A stretch of 41,921 nucleotides of DNA from Leuconostoc holzapfelii (GTDB taxonomy: Bacteria; Bacillota; Bacilli; Lactobacillales; Lactobacillaceae), in assembly GCF_012396485.1 (NCBI RefSeq), contig NZ_JAAXPO010000010.1, positions 1 to 41,921 on the forward strand, read 5' to 3'. Under the pieces are notes generated by a model. It worked only from the letters and a program-made list of their open reading frames with translations. It did no database searches and was not told where the DNA came from. The translations under genes and the position numbers were made by a program. Below, piece after piece: positions 1-8,118 of the stretch; position 1 is the stretch's first letter, and each line of letters begins with the position of its first letter.

Positions 1-2
1 AG

Positions 3-185
3 ATTGTGTTTGGGGGCGGTGTGCCGCATCGTGAGATTCTCTTCCCCTTAGTTCGAGAGAGCTTTGCTGAACAGATGAGTGATTATTTAGATGTTCCACC
101 ATTGGATGATTATATTGTGCCAGTGGCAAACGGTGATAATGCCGGCATCTTGGGTTGCTTCTACTTGGCGAAAACTTTGCTATAA
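3..185 (+). CDS. ROK-family sugar kinase, C-terminal end (partial)
   Basis: Only the last 60 codons are in the window; the gene starts upstream. The reading frame gives IVFGGGVPHREILFPLVRE near its beginning and DNAGILGCFYLAKTLL at its end. This matches the C-terminal lobe of ROK kinases (glucokinase/fructokinase type), which end with a GGGV-type turn followed by a helix bearing DxAGIxGA. ROK kinases phosphorylate free hexoses in the cytoplasm with ATP. The substrate cannot be told from this fragment, because the ATP-binding and zinc motifs are outside the window. It ends just before a hairpin terminator shared with the convergent RNase H-like gene. Confidence 0.72.
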   Translation: MVFGGGVPHREILFPLVRESFAEQMSDYLDVPPLDDYIVPVANGDNAGILGCFYLAKTLL

Positions 186-190
186 TGAAC

Positions 191-228
191 AAAAATCGGC
201 AAACTAGTCATTAGTTTGCCGATTTTTT
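191..228. terminator. Bidirectional intrinsic terminator
   Basis: A near-perfect inverted repeat with arms AAATCGGCAAACTA and TAGTTTGCCGATTT has A-runs on the left and T-runs on the right, so it can stop transcription from both sides. It serves the ROK kinase (+) and the RNase H-like gene (-), whose stop codon lies inside the stem. Confidence 0.9.
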
Positions 229-596
229 AATGCTTGTAACGCTAAGTTGTGGGCACCAAGATTGTCTTTTTCTGGCAACCATTGGCTGAATACGAGCCGG
301 TGGGACGCTAATAGGGATAAAATGCGATCGACTTCGTCTTGATAATGCTTGGCGTAATGTTTGTGTAGCGCTTCAATGAGTAGTTTTGAATCACTATAGA
401 CGGTTAAAATATCCTGATGATCAGTTAATTGTTCTAAAGCCCAAATTAAGCCCTGAAATTCCGCTGCATGGTTGTCCAAGGATTGAAATACCGGGGATTT
501 AAATTGTTGTTGTGCTTTTTGTTGGATGAGCACAGCACCAGCTGCACTTAAACCAGTATTTGGTTCACGAGCAGCGTCAACGTATAGCGTTAGCAA
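204..596 (-). CDS. RNase HI-like (reverse-transcriptase-like) protein
   Basis: A 130-residue cytoplasmic protein with the single-domain RNase H type 1 fold. The carboxylates expected to bind magnesium are visible: D7 in LYVDAA, E46 in AAEFQGL and D69 in YSDSK. The fourth position, normally Asp in an NxxADxLA motif, is His here (H116 in NLGAHNLALQAL). His at this place is known in some small RNases H of archaea and Gram-positives, so activity on RNA/DNA hybrids is plausible but not certain. The N-terminal hybrid-binding domain is absent. An AAGAGGAAAT ribosome site precedes the ATG. It lies divergently from the EbsA-like gene. Confidence 0.8.
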   Translation of the reverse strand: MLTLYVDAAREPNTGLSAAGAVLIQQKAQQQFKSPVFQSLDNHAAEFQGLIWALEQLTDHQDILTVYSDSKLLIEALHKHYAKHYQDEVDRILSLLASHRLVFSQWLPEKDNLGAHNLALQALKNRQTND

Positions 597-713
597 TGAA
601 ATTTCCTCTTAAATTGACTGCATTTTTTAATTGTAATAGCAGTAAGTCGCATCATATTGGTTAAATTATACCTTTTTTTCTGGAAAATGTGATTAAAATA
701 CCAAGAGAATACA

Positions 714-722
714 TGGTAAAAT
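714..722 (+). promoter_or_regulatory. Extended -10 promoter of the ebsA-like/rluD genes
   Basis: TGG followed by TAAAAT (717-722) is an extended -10 element about 60 nt before the ebsA-like ATG. No convincing -35 was seen. Similar TGn + TAWAAT elements precede many genes in this window. The 597-784 divergent spacer holds nothing else that I recognise. Confidence 0.5.
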
Positions 723-784
723 AGTAGGTAGTGAATTCAAAAAACGATTAGTCTATCATACAAAAATCATCACGAGGCAAAAAC

Positions 785-1186
785 ATGATTCCAAAACGCG
801 GGTTCTTTCAACCCTTAGAAATAACAGGACAAATTGGTTGGTTATGGTGGGGCATTGCTTTAATGGCTGGCCTAATTACATGGAGTGAGTTGGAATTCAA
901 ATTAGAAATTGTGGTTTTGGTTTACATTCTAGTCGTGTTAATGCTTGGTGTGATTTTAGTTGTTCGGCGCCGAATTTACATTGCCGGACCACGGCTGTTT
1001 TTAGCACATGTTTTGTCATCTGAATATGAGGAAATCTCACTATTGACACTTGAAAATTGGCAACTCAACGGCCATGTATTAAGTTTTACTCGGGCTGGTC
1101 GCGAACGCAAATATTGGTTAAGCAAGAATATAACGCAACAAATTAAGGAATATACAGAAACCCATGACGGACGCAATCACAATTAA
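785..1186 (+). CDS. EbsA-like membrane protein
   Basis: A 133-residue protein with two hydrophobic helices (about residues 17-35 and 40-60), followed by an arginine-rich turn (VVRRRIYIAGPRL) and a cytoplasmic tail of about 70 residues. Size, topology and position next to an RNase H-like gene match the EbsA family of lactic acid bacteria, first named from enterococci, whose biochemical role is not established. The SD ACGAGGC lies 8 nt before the ATG. Its last 23 nt overlap the next gene, so the pseudouridine synthase is probably translationally coupled to it. The family assignment is by pattern only. Confidence 0.55.
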   Translation: MIPKRGFFQPLEITGQIGWLWWGIALMAGLITWSELEFKLEIVVLVYILVVLMLGVILVVRRRIYIAGPRLFLAHVLSSEYEEISLLTLENWQLNGHVLSFTRAGRERKYWLSKNITQQIKEYTETHDGRNHN

Positions 1187-2090
1187 TATTACAGATCAAA
1201 CTGGCCGTATTGATGCCATTTTGGCAAATGAAAACCTACCGTATTCACGGACAGTTTTGGCTAGTTGGATACAATCAGGCGAAGTGTTGGTCAATGGCCA
1301 ACGGGTAAAGCGGTCATATCAAGTCGTTTCAGGCGATGTGATTCATATTTTACCACCGGCAGTCCAGACAACAGAGATTGTGCCAGAAGCAATTCCGCTT
1401 GACGTCCTCTATGAAGATGACGATTTATTGGTGGTGAATAAACCGCAAGGAATGGTTGTTCATCCAGCTGCAGGGCACACGTCTGGGACGTTGGTCAACG
1501 CGCTACTACATCACGCACCATTGTCTACAATTAATGGGGAATTTAGACCAGGAATTGTGCATCGGATCGATCGTGATACGAGTGGTCTGTTGATGGTTGC
1601 CAAAAATGATCAAGCACATCAGGCCTTATCGGCACAATTAAAAGCTCATAAGAATGAACGAATTTACTACGCGCTGGTACGCGGTGAATTTGAAGAAAAT
1701 TCAGGTACGGTCAATGCACCAATTGCACGTCATCCGGTGGATCGCAAAAAACAGGCTATCCAAGAAAATGGTCGCGAAGCCGTAACGCACTTTGAAGTCA
1801 TCACGCGCTATGTGGGTTATACTTTACTGAAAGTGCGATTGGAGACAGGGCGCACGCATCAGATTCGTGTCCATATGACATATATTGGGCATCCAATTGT
1901 TGGTGACCCTGTCTATGGTTCAGCACAGAAGTTGCCAGGTGTGTCATTAGCTGGTCAATTATTACATGCAAAGACCTTGTCATTGACCCAGCCAACGACT
2001 GGTGAAAATCTCACATTTGATAGTCCGCTACCTGATAATTTTGAACGTGCTTTAGCCACATTAACCCCCATTAATCCCAATCATGATTGA
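1164..2090 (+). CDS. rluD: RluD-type 23S rRNA pseudouridine synthase (RluA family)
   Basis: This enzyme converts uridines of ribosomal RNA to pseudouridine. The 308-residue protein has an N-terminal S4 RNA-binding domain (about 15-75, with SGEVLVNGQRVKRSYQV) and a catalytic domain containing HRIDRDTSGLLMVAKN, where the Asp of RxD is the nucleophile. Other family signatures are VVNKPQGMVVHPAAGH, LETGRTHQIRVHM and GDPVYG. Length and order are complete. RluA-family members differ in target site and cannot be separated by sequence alone; RluD-like is the usual call for this context. It overlaps the ebsA-like gene by 23 nt and precedes pyrR by about 50 nt. Confidence 0.85.
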   Translation: MTDAITINITDQTGRIDAILANENLPYSRTVLASWIQSGEVLVNGQRVKRSYQVVSGDVIHILPPAVQTTEIVPEAIPLDVLYEDDDLLVVNKPQGMVVHPAAGHTSGTLVNALLHHAPLSTINGEFRPGIVHRIDRDTSGLLMVAKNDQAHQALSAQLKAHKNERIYYALVRGEFEENSGTVNAPIARHPVDRKKQAIQENGREAVTHFEVITRYVGYTLLKVRLETGRTHQIRVHMTYIGHPIVGDPVYGSAQKLPGVSLAGQLLHAKTLSLTQPTTGENLTFDSPLPDNFERALATLTPINPNHD

Positions 2091-2101
2091 TGACAGCATA
2101 T

Positions 2102-2667
<566 letters not shown>

Positions 2668-2720
2668 GAGGAGATAAGATAGGGTATGCCATTGTGGCTG
2701 ACCTATTATAAGTAATACAT
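2668..2720 (+). promoter_or_regulatory. Structured leader between SD and carA-like start
   Basis: The only good SD before the carA-like gene (GAGGAGAT, 2668-2675) lies more than 45 nt from its ATG. A hairpin with outer arms ATAGG (2679-2683) and CCTAT (2702-2706) and inner arms GCCA/TGGC (2688-2691, 2695-2698) occupies the gap. A nine-codon leader ORF, MPLWLTYYK, fits at 2686-2715 and ends 5 nt before the gene. Either RNA folding or a coupled leader peptide could deliver ribosomes. It resembles the pyrR/rel/parC/rnpM leaders in architecture but lacks their YGTGY arm. Confidence 0.4.
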
Positions 2721-3809
2721 ATGATGCAACGGCATTTGATTCTTGAAGATGGCACGGTATTTCAAGGCTTAGGCTTTGGTGCACCCGCAACCACTTTTGG
2801 CGAAATTATTTTTCATACAGCCATGACCGGCTATCAAGAAATCATCACCGATCCAATCTATGATGGGCAGATGATTGTTTTTGCGATGCCTGTAGTTGGT
2901 GCTGCCGGTATTCACGCCGAAGCTTATGAATCGGTCAAACCAACGATTCGCGGGATGATTGTGCATGATTTGGCAGAGGTGTCTGTGAATCGACAACGAC
3001 GCATGAATTTGGACCGGTTTTTAAAGCAGCACAACATTCCTGGGTTGTATCAGGTGGATACCCGGCAGTTAATTCGTCATTTGCGCGAAACTGGTCCACA
3101 AAAGGCGACCATTGTGGATTATGCGGATGAACACGCGGTAGACCAATTGGTTGCGACTGTTTTGACGAACAAACAGGTTCAAAATACGGCGACACCTAAA
3201 CCTTATGCCAATCCTGGTCGGGGTCGGCACATTGTGGTGATTGATTTTGGCCTCAAGCACGGCATTTTGCGGATGCTTGGGGACTATGATGCCAATGTGT
3301 CCGTATTACCCTATACGGCTACCGTCGAAGAGGTCTTAACACTTGATCCTGACGGCATTATTTTGTCTACTGGGCCTGGGGATCCGAGGACGTTACCGGA
3401 AAGTGTGCTGACACTAATTCGTGTCTTGCAAACCAAAGTCCCAATGCTTGGGATTGGTTTGGGACACGAATTATTTGCCATGGCCAATGACGCCGAATTG
3501 ATGCCATTGCCATCAGAGCATCATGGGATGAATCACCCGATTCAAGAAATTATTTCCCAGCAGATTTTTTATGCGATGCAAGGCCAAGGTTATGCGGTGG
3601 ATGAAACCACGATTAATCGCAAAAAGCTCTTTGTGACGTATCGCGATCTAGTTGATGGGGCAGTCCAAGGCTTAAGACATCGTGAATTTCCCGCCTTTAG
3701 CGTCCAATTTTTCCCGGATGCTGCACCAGGCCCACTTGAGGCAACTGCAGTATTTGCAGATTTCTTTGAAACGGTAGAAGATTATGTCGAACATTACAAT
3801 CAATACTAA
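2721..3809 (+). CDS. CarA-like protein, carbamoyl-phosphate synthetase small subunit without glutaminase triad
   Basis: At 362 residues this is full length for CarA and keeps its scaffold: LILEDGTVFQG at the N-terminus, TGYQEIITDPIYDGQ near 36-50, PGRGRHIVVIDFGLKHGI near 165-182, STGPGDP near 216-222 and GLRHREFPAFSVQF near 317-330. In genuine CarA the class-I amidotransferase triad is Cys-His-Glu. Here the nucleophile position in GIGLGHE is Gly246 (codon GGT, one base from TGT). The His/Glu pair of the HPE motif is Phe331 and Asp333 (VQFFPDA). The oxyanion and glutamine-pocket region is also altered (YAMQGQGYAV). It should therefore not hydrolyse glutamine. The frame is intact, and it overlaps the carB-like gene by 26 nt. 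ATG 2724 is an alternative start. Confidence 0.85.
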   Translation: MMQRHLILEDGTVFQGLGFGAPATTFGEIIFHTAMTGYQEIITDPIYDGQMIVFAMPVVGAAGIHAEAYESVKPTIRGMIVHDLAEVSVNRQRRMNLDRFLKQHNIPGLYQVDTRQLIRHLRETGPQKATIVDYADEHAVDQLVATVLTNKQVQNTATPKPYANPGRGRHIVVIDFGLKHGILRMLGDYDANVSVLPYTATVEEVLTLDPDGIILSTGPGDPRTLPESVLTLIRVLQTKVPMLGIGLGHELFAMANDAELMPLPSEHHGMNHPIQEIISQQIFYAMQGQGYAVDETTINRKKLFVTYRDLVDGAVQGLRHREFPAFSVQFFPDAAPGPLEATAVFADFFETVEDYVEHYNQY

Positions 3810-6303
3810 TATAAAAAAACTGCTGTTTATTGGCGCAGGGGCCAATGATTTTGGGCGCGAGGCGGAACATGATGCTGCCATTTATCAAGTGATGCCAGAA
3901 TTACGCGGCCACGGAATTGACGTTTTTGTGATTGACGAAAATCCGTACGCATTATCATTGGAAAGTCTAGCCGCAACCAGTTTTTGGCAACCATTAACCG
4001 TTGACAATATTAAAATGATTATCCAAGCCAACCAGATTGATACGGTTGTCCCATTGTTTGGCGGGGAAGCCTCGTTACGCATTTGGGCAGAAGTTGTTCA
4101 GAGCTGGTCGCATGGGGATGGGGCATTACCGAATACACTTGGACTCAGCATTGATATGCTGTTAAAAGTGAATAATATTCCCGCCATGACGGCTTTTATG
4201 GCGGATAATGGCTTGCCGGTGATAAAAAACTATGTGTTAAAAGCCCAAGATGAAGCCAATGAACTCTTGCGGACATTACAATTACCCTTGATGGTGCGAG
4301 CGTTACATCCCAACCAGACGAACACGCGACACATTATTGAGCGATTGGATGACTTTGAAGCAGCCATTCATTTGGCAAAGTCCCAGTCAGTCACGCAAGA
4401 AGTCATTCTTTCGCGGGCGATTAATGGGTTGAAAGAAGTGAGTTTAGAGGTGTTGCGAGATGTTCGTGGCAATAAAATGCAGATTGGTGCGAGCGAAGAT
4501 ATGGATCCAATCGGTATTCATACTGCCGATTCGCTGAGCGTTTCGCCTATTTTAACCATTCAAGATCAACTCATTAGTCGCATGCGTGACTACGCCTTTC
4601 GGGTGGCGGATATGTTGCAATTGCAAGGAATTATGCATGTGCAATTTGCCGTTGATGATGACACGGATAAAATCTATATCATCAAAGTATCCCCCTATAT
4701 TGATCAAATGGCGTCACGTATGGCGTTAGCAACAGGTTATCCCACGATGCTGGTTGCGATGAATCTGGCGATGGGTGTGCCTTTAGAAGCCATTGTGTTA
4801 CCTCACAATTTTGGGCCGCAAGCCGCGATGATGGAGCCAATGATGGACCATGTCGTGGTTAAATTACCAGTTTTTCCATTTGGTGAATTGGCCGAAACAG
4901 GGATACATGTTAACCGGCAATTAAATAGTGTCCAAAAATCAGTCGGTTCGACACTTGGGTTTGGCCGAACGTTTATTGAAGCCTTGGAAAAAGCCATTCG
5001 CTCAGCGCATTTTAACAATGCGAGTTTTTCACCAACCAATATGGCCCACATTAACGATGATGAATTAATTCAGCAACTTATTCATCCCCAAGATAACCGG
5101 GTCTTATTGCTAATTGAAGCGATAAAGCGTGGATATGAAATTGACGAATTGGCTGAACTAACGGCTATTGATGAATTCTTTTTCCACCAGTTACAACATT
5201 TACATCAATTGGAATCAGAAATTGAGGCGGATGCTGATAGTATTACGTCGCTGAAACGAGGCAAAAAATATGGGCTGTCTGACGGTTTGTTGGCCCGTTT
5301 CTGGCATACAGATTTTAAAATTATCCGAACGTTAGCGCAAACCAACAAAATCGAGGTCACATATAAGGCAGTTGAACCATCTGCTGGTGAATTTCCCGAA
5401 AATGCCCGCCAATACTATGCCACGTTTGAATCAGAAAATGAGTCAATGCAAGTGGCCGAAGATGCGATTTTAGTCATTGGCTCTGGGGCATTTCGCATGG
5501 GAGATGCAGCGTCGGGTGGTTATGCGACAACCATTACCATGTCTGAGCTGCATCGTCTCCAACACCCCACCATCATCATGAATAATAATCCCAGTGATGC
5601 GACCTTACTGCCACATCTTGCTGATAAGCAGTATTTGGAACCACTGGAGATTTCTGATGTGATGAAAGTGGTTGAACTTGAACAGCCCAAAACCATAATT
5701 ATCCCAGGAAATCGTCGAAAATTAATACGCGCCTTACGCGAATTAGGACAACAGGTTGTCATTTTGCCCAAGGAAAAACATACCCCTGGCGGCCCAGATG
5801 AAAACGAATCCGAGTTTGCATTAAACCTCTTCTTTGATGGGGAAGAGGTTTATCCAATCAATATCACGCAGCATATGGCAGGTGAAATGCGGGTGATTGC
5901 CCCAGTCAACGCAATGCCTAGCACGTTGACATTCACTGCGCTTGAAAATCCAGGGGTTTATCAAATTATTTGGTATGAAAGAACGGTGCTGTGGCGTCAG
6001 GCCGTGGACTTTACGCGCATTCAAGAGGCCTCCTGGCTGCGACCAATGCCATTTGGTCAAATTGCTTTTTTGACCAAGGCGATGTGTGTTGAGTGGCTGC
6101 GGTTGACAATTCGGGCGGCATTGCATGAGCTGACGGCGCAAGACCGGACGTTGCTGGCTAATGTCCACGATTGGGTTATACCAGAACCAATCGCGATTGT
6201 GGCTGCTGATGTGAATTATCGTCTGCACCTACAGCCGAGTGAAGTGATTGATGGGACAAGATTTGAAATTGGGGTCAGTGTGAGTGATTATGGGCGATCG
6301 TAA
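3784..6303 (+). CDS. CarB-like protein, shortened and degenerate carbamoyl-phosphate synthetase large subunit
   Basis: An 839-residue relative of CarB, which is usually about 1060. The N-terminal half aligns by eye: KKLLFIGAGANDFGREAEHD, QPLTVDNIKMII, VPLFGGEASL, EDMDPIGIHTADS and MHVQFAV. The first ATP-grasp site looks dead. The glycine-rich loop after VR is replaced (VRALHPNQTNT, about 171-181), and the metal/phosphate motif EVNPR reads KVSPY (301-305). The second half starts like CarB (ILVIGSGAFRMG, IIMNNNPSDATLL, YLEPL) but is about 200 residues short, leaving only traces of the second ATP-grasp domain (FDGEEVYPINITQHM). The frame is open throughout, so it is not a simple pseudogene. It overlaps the carA-like gene and the next small gene, indicating coexpression. 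Function unknown. Confidence 0.82.
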   Translation: MSNITINTNIKKLLFIGAGANDFGREAEHDAAIYQVMPELRGHGIDVFVIDENPYALSLESLAATSFWQPLTVDNIKMIIQANQIDTVVPLFGGEASLRIWAEVVQSWSHGDGALPNTLGLSIDMLLKVNNIPAMTAFMADNGLPVIKNYVLKAQDEANELLRTLQLPLMVRALHPNQTNTRHIIERLDDFEAAIHLAKSQSVTQEVILSRAINGLKEVSLEVLRDVRGNKMQIGASEDMDPIGIHTADSLSVSPILTIQDQLISRMRDYAFRVADMLQLQGIMHVQFAVDDDTDKIYIIKVSPYIDQMASRMALATGYPTMLVAMNLAMGVPLEAIVLPHNFGPQAAMMEPMMDHVVVKLPVFPFGELAETGIHVNRQLNSVQKSVGSTLGFGRTFIEALEKAIRSAHFNNASFSPTNMAHINDDELIQQLIHPQDNRVLLLIEAIKRGYEIDELAELTAIDEFFFHQLQHLHQLESEIEADADSITSLKRGKKYGLSDGLLARFWHTDFKIIRTLAQTNKIEVTYKAVEPSAGEFPENARQYYATFESENESMQVAEDAILVIGSGAFRMGDAASGGYATTITMSELHRLQHPTIIMNNNPSDATLLPHLADKQYLEPLEISDVMKVVELEQPKTIIIPGNRRKLIRALRELGQQVVILPKEKHTPGGPDENESEFALNLFFDGEEVYPINITQHMAGEMRVIAPVNAMPSTLTFTALENPGVYQIIWYERTVLWRQAVDFTRIQEASWLRPMPFGQIAFLTKAMCVEWLRLTIRAALHELTAQDRTLLANVHDWVIPEPIAIVAADVNYRLHLQPSEVIDGTRFEIGVSVSDYGRS

Positions 6304-6583
6304 AAAGTATGTCACACATTTATTTGACGGTGTGATTGTTGAACAAAATTTATCTGGGCACTTTGAGCCCAAATCAGATGCCGTACCGCACACTTGGCGA
6401 ACAGGTAAGCATACCAAGGGCCAATTTAAGCAGATAGGTCAGGTGTTTTTAACAGAGAACGGCCAAATGGTCGCTGTATTACGGCAGACACCATTGGCGT
6501 TCAACCAACGCCATGACTATTCGCCACTGCAACGTTGGACCTCAGAACAAGTTGCGCCTGAGTTGTTACAGCAATGGCTTTAA
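6290..6583 (+). CDS. Unknown small protein coupled to the carB-like gene
   Basis: A 97-residue protein from ATG 6290 (GTG 6284 is an alternative start). The start overlaps the end of the carB-like gene, and a terminator follows immediately, so it is the last gene of the pyrR/carAB-like group. I do not recognise a family. It has no membrane segment or signal peptide. The N-terminal half is charged (GDRKKYVTHLFDG), and the C-terminal part has a tryptophan-containing end (LQRWTSEQVAPELLQQWL). Because it is tied to a degenerate CarA/CarB pair, it may act with them; this is inference from position only. Confidence 0.6.
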   Translation: MGDRKKYVTHLFDGVIVEQNLSGHFEPKSDAVPHTWRTGKHTKGQFKQIGQVFLTENGQMVAVLRQTPLAFNQRHDYSPLQRWTSEQVAPELLQQWL

Positions 6584-6584
6584 A

Positions 6585-6616
6585 AAAGACCTGAACAAAC
6601 GTTCAGGTCTTTTTAT
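6585..6616. terminator. Bidirectional intrinsic terminator
   Basis: Arms AAGACCTGAAC and GTTCAGGTCTT with a 4-nt loop and flanking A/T runs. It ends the pyrR/carAB-like group on the + strand and the MFS gene on the - strand. Confidence 0.9.
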
Positions 6617-7848
6617 GTCGTTTTTGGTTTGATATGTTGACTTGTAAAGTGAAATAGGGTGGCGTTGATGATAATGATCACGGCACTAAAGATGAAAATG
6701 GCCCGGTAATCAAAAAGACTGGCAATGACTGCGCCCATCATTGGGCCCATGACCGAACCGAGGGACTGAAAACTCTGATTATAACTAAAAATACGGCTGG
6801 TCATTTCAGTGGGTGAATTTTTAGACAATAAGGTTTGGACGGCTGGTAACATTGTGGCATCACTGATACCCACTAAAAATCGGAAGAACATGAGCATGGT
6901 GATGCTGGTAACAAATGCCGTTGGAATGAATGCGATCACGGCAATCATGAAACCGATTTTGATCATCCGCTGGGTCCCAACGCGATCCCCAATCCGGCCA
7001 AATTGTGGCGCCGCGATCACAGTGGCGATACCGGGCATGGCGGCGACAATACCAGCAATAAAAGTTGTATCCGAAGCGTGTTGCATCAATTCACGAACGA
7101 AGAGACTTATGATGGGATTGATTGCCGTGTTGACAGTTTGAACTAACATGGTTGTGACGAAAAGACCAACAATGAGTGGCTTATTGGGAATATTTTGCCA
7201 CATGGTTTTGGTTGAGACGCGTGCAACACGAATTGAAGCCGGGCGTGGGGCCTCTTTGACGAGAAACAATGTGAATAAAAAGACCAAAAATAAGATGACA
7301 CCAGTAATATGAAAGGACGTCCGATAGCTAAAGAACGTTGCTAAAACGCCACCAAATAATGGGCCAATAAGATTACCCGCAGTCATACCAGTAACTAAAA
7401 TACCTAAGGCTTTACCGGCATGTACTTTGGGTGTTTGCGTGGCCACAAGCGCATTGGCATTTGAGATGAAGCCGCCCATGGCCCCTTGCAGGGCACGAAG
7501 GACAAAAAGTTCCCAGACGTTTGTGACGTTTCCCATGAGAAACAACACAATGGACATACCCAGTGCTGCGCGTAAAAGCATTAGCTTACGGCCTTTTCGA
7601 TCGGCTAATTTGCCCCAAAAAGGGGAAACAACAGCAGTGACGAGAAATGAAACTGCGAAGATGGCACCCGAGTAAAAGCTTAGTTCGTTTTTACTAAAGT
7701 GACCCAGCGTGTCAATGAAAAGGGATAAGAAAGGCATGACCTCGCTTAAAGCCACCCCTGTCATGAACACGCCAAACCAAAGCACAAAGACGTTTTGCCG
7801 CCACAAAGGCTCGCCGTCAGACTGGGCCTCTTGCTTGTTTTCAGGCAT
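6613..7848 (-). CDS. MFS transporter, DHA1 drug-efflux type
   Basis: A 411-residue inner-membrane protein with about twelve hydrophobic helices. The loop between helices 2 and 3 carries the MFS motif A (WGKLADRKGRKLMLLRAA), and the same loop recurs in the second half (FGRIGDRVGTQRM). FVLRALQGAMGGF resembles the motif B region, and LVTGMTAGNLIGPLFGG the motif C antiporter region in helix 5. Architecture and length fit proton-driven multidrug exporters such as PmrA/MdtG, but the substrate cannot be read from sequence. The second ATG (7848) is chosen because GGAGG is 9 nt before it, whereas it is only 3 nt before the ATG at 7854. It is transcribed divergently from rel. Confidence 0.85.
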   Translation of the reverse strand: MPENKQEAQSDGEPLWRQNVFVLWFGVFMTGVALSEVMPFLSLFIDTLGHFSKNELSFYSGAIFAVSFLVTAVVSPFWGKLADRKGRKLMLLRAALGMSIVLFLMGNVTNVWELFVLRALQGAMGGFISNANALVATQTPKVHAGKALGILVTGMTAGNLIGPLFGGVLATFFSYRTSFHITGVILFLVFLFTLFLVKEAPRPASIRVARVSTKTMWQNIPNKPLIVGLFVTTMLVQTVNTAINPIISLFVRELMQHASDTTFIAGIVAAMPGIATVIAAPQFGRIGDRVGTQRMIKIGFMIAVIAFIPTAFVTSITMLMFFRFLVGISDATMLPAVQTLLSKNSPTEMTSRIFSYNQSFQSLGSVMGPMMGAVIASLFDYRAIFIFSAVIIIINATLFHFTSQHIKPKTT

Positions 7849-7925
7849 ATACATTTTCCTCCGAAAAAAATTAATAGTCTTAGTTTATGCTTATTTGTAA
7901 AAATATGCACGTTATAAGACTTAAC

Positions 7926-7954
7926 TTGTGAATGCATTAAATTTTTATTATAAT
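7926..7954 (+). promoter_or_regulatory. Promoter of rel
   Basis: TTGTGA (7926-7931), a 17-nt spacer and TATAAT (7949-7954) form a near-consensus sigma-A promoter. Transcription from about 7961 gives an untranslated leader of nearly 160 nt, which starts with a small ACGTTT/AAACGT hairpin and contains the long leader structure before rel. Confidence 0.75.
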
Positions 7955-8025
7955 AAAGCTACGTTTGAAAACGTAATAAGGCAGATTGCGGTTTAAAAAA
8001 TAGTGATGTGTCTTCCGGAAATTAT

Positions 8026-8118
8026 GAAGGGAATGTGCTTGCATGCGTTTGTTTGCAGGACATCGGCGATTTTTGGCGATGCATCAAACGACTGGGTGCA
8101 CGATAGCACGCAAAAATT
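8026..8118 (+). promoter_or_regulatory. SD-hairpin-AUG leader element before rel (longest member)
   Basis: The SD GAAGGGAA (8026-8033) lies 85 nt before the rel ATG, and no closer SD exists. Directly after it, TGTGCT (8034-8039) can pair with AGCACG (8105-8110). Inside are CGTTTG/CAAACG (8046-8051, 8085-8090), TGC/GCA and ATCG/CGAT. After the structure 8 nt remain before ATG. An in-frame TAG (8104-8106) excludes a longer Rel. Leader ORFs could start at GTG 8035 (ends 8106) or ATG 8043 (ends 8195, overlapping rel out of frame). Confidence 0.6.
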
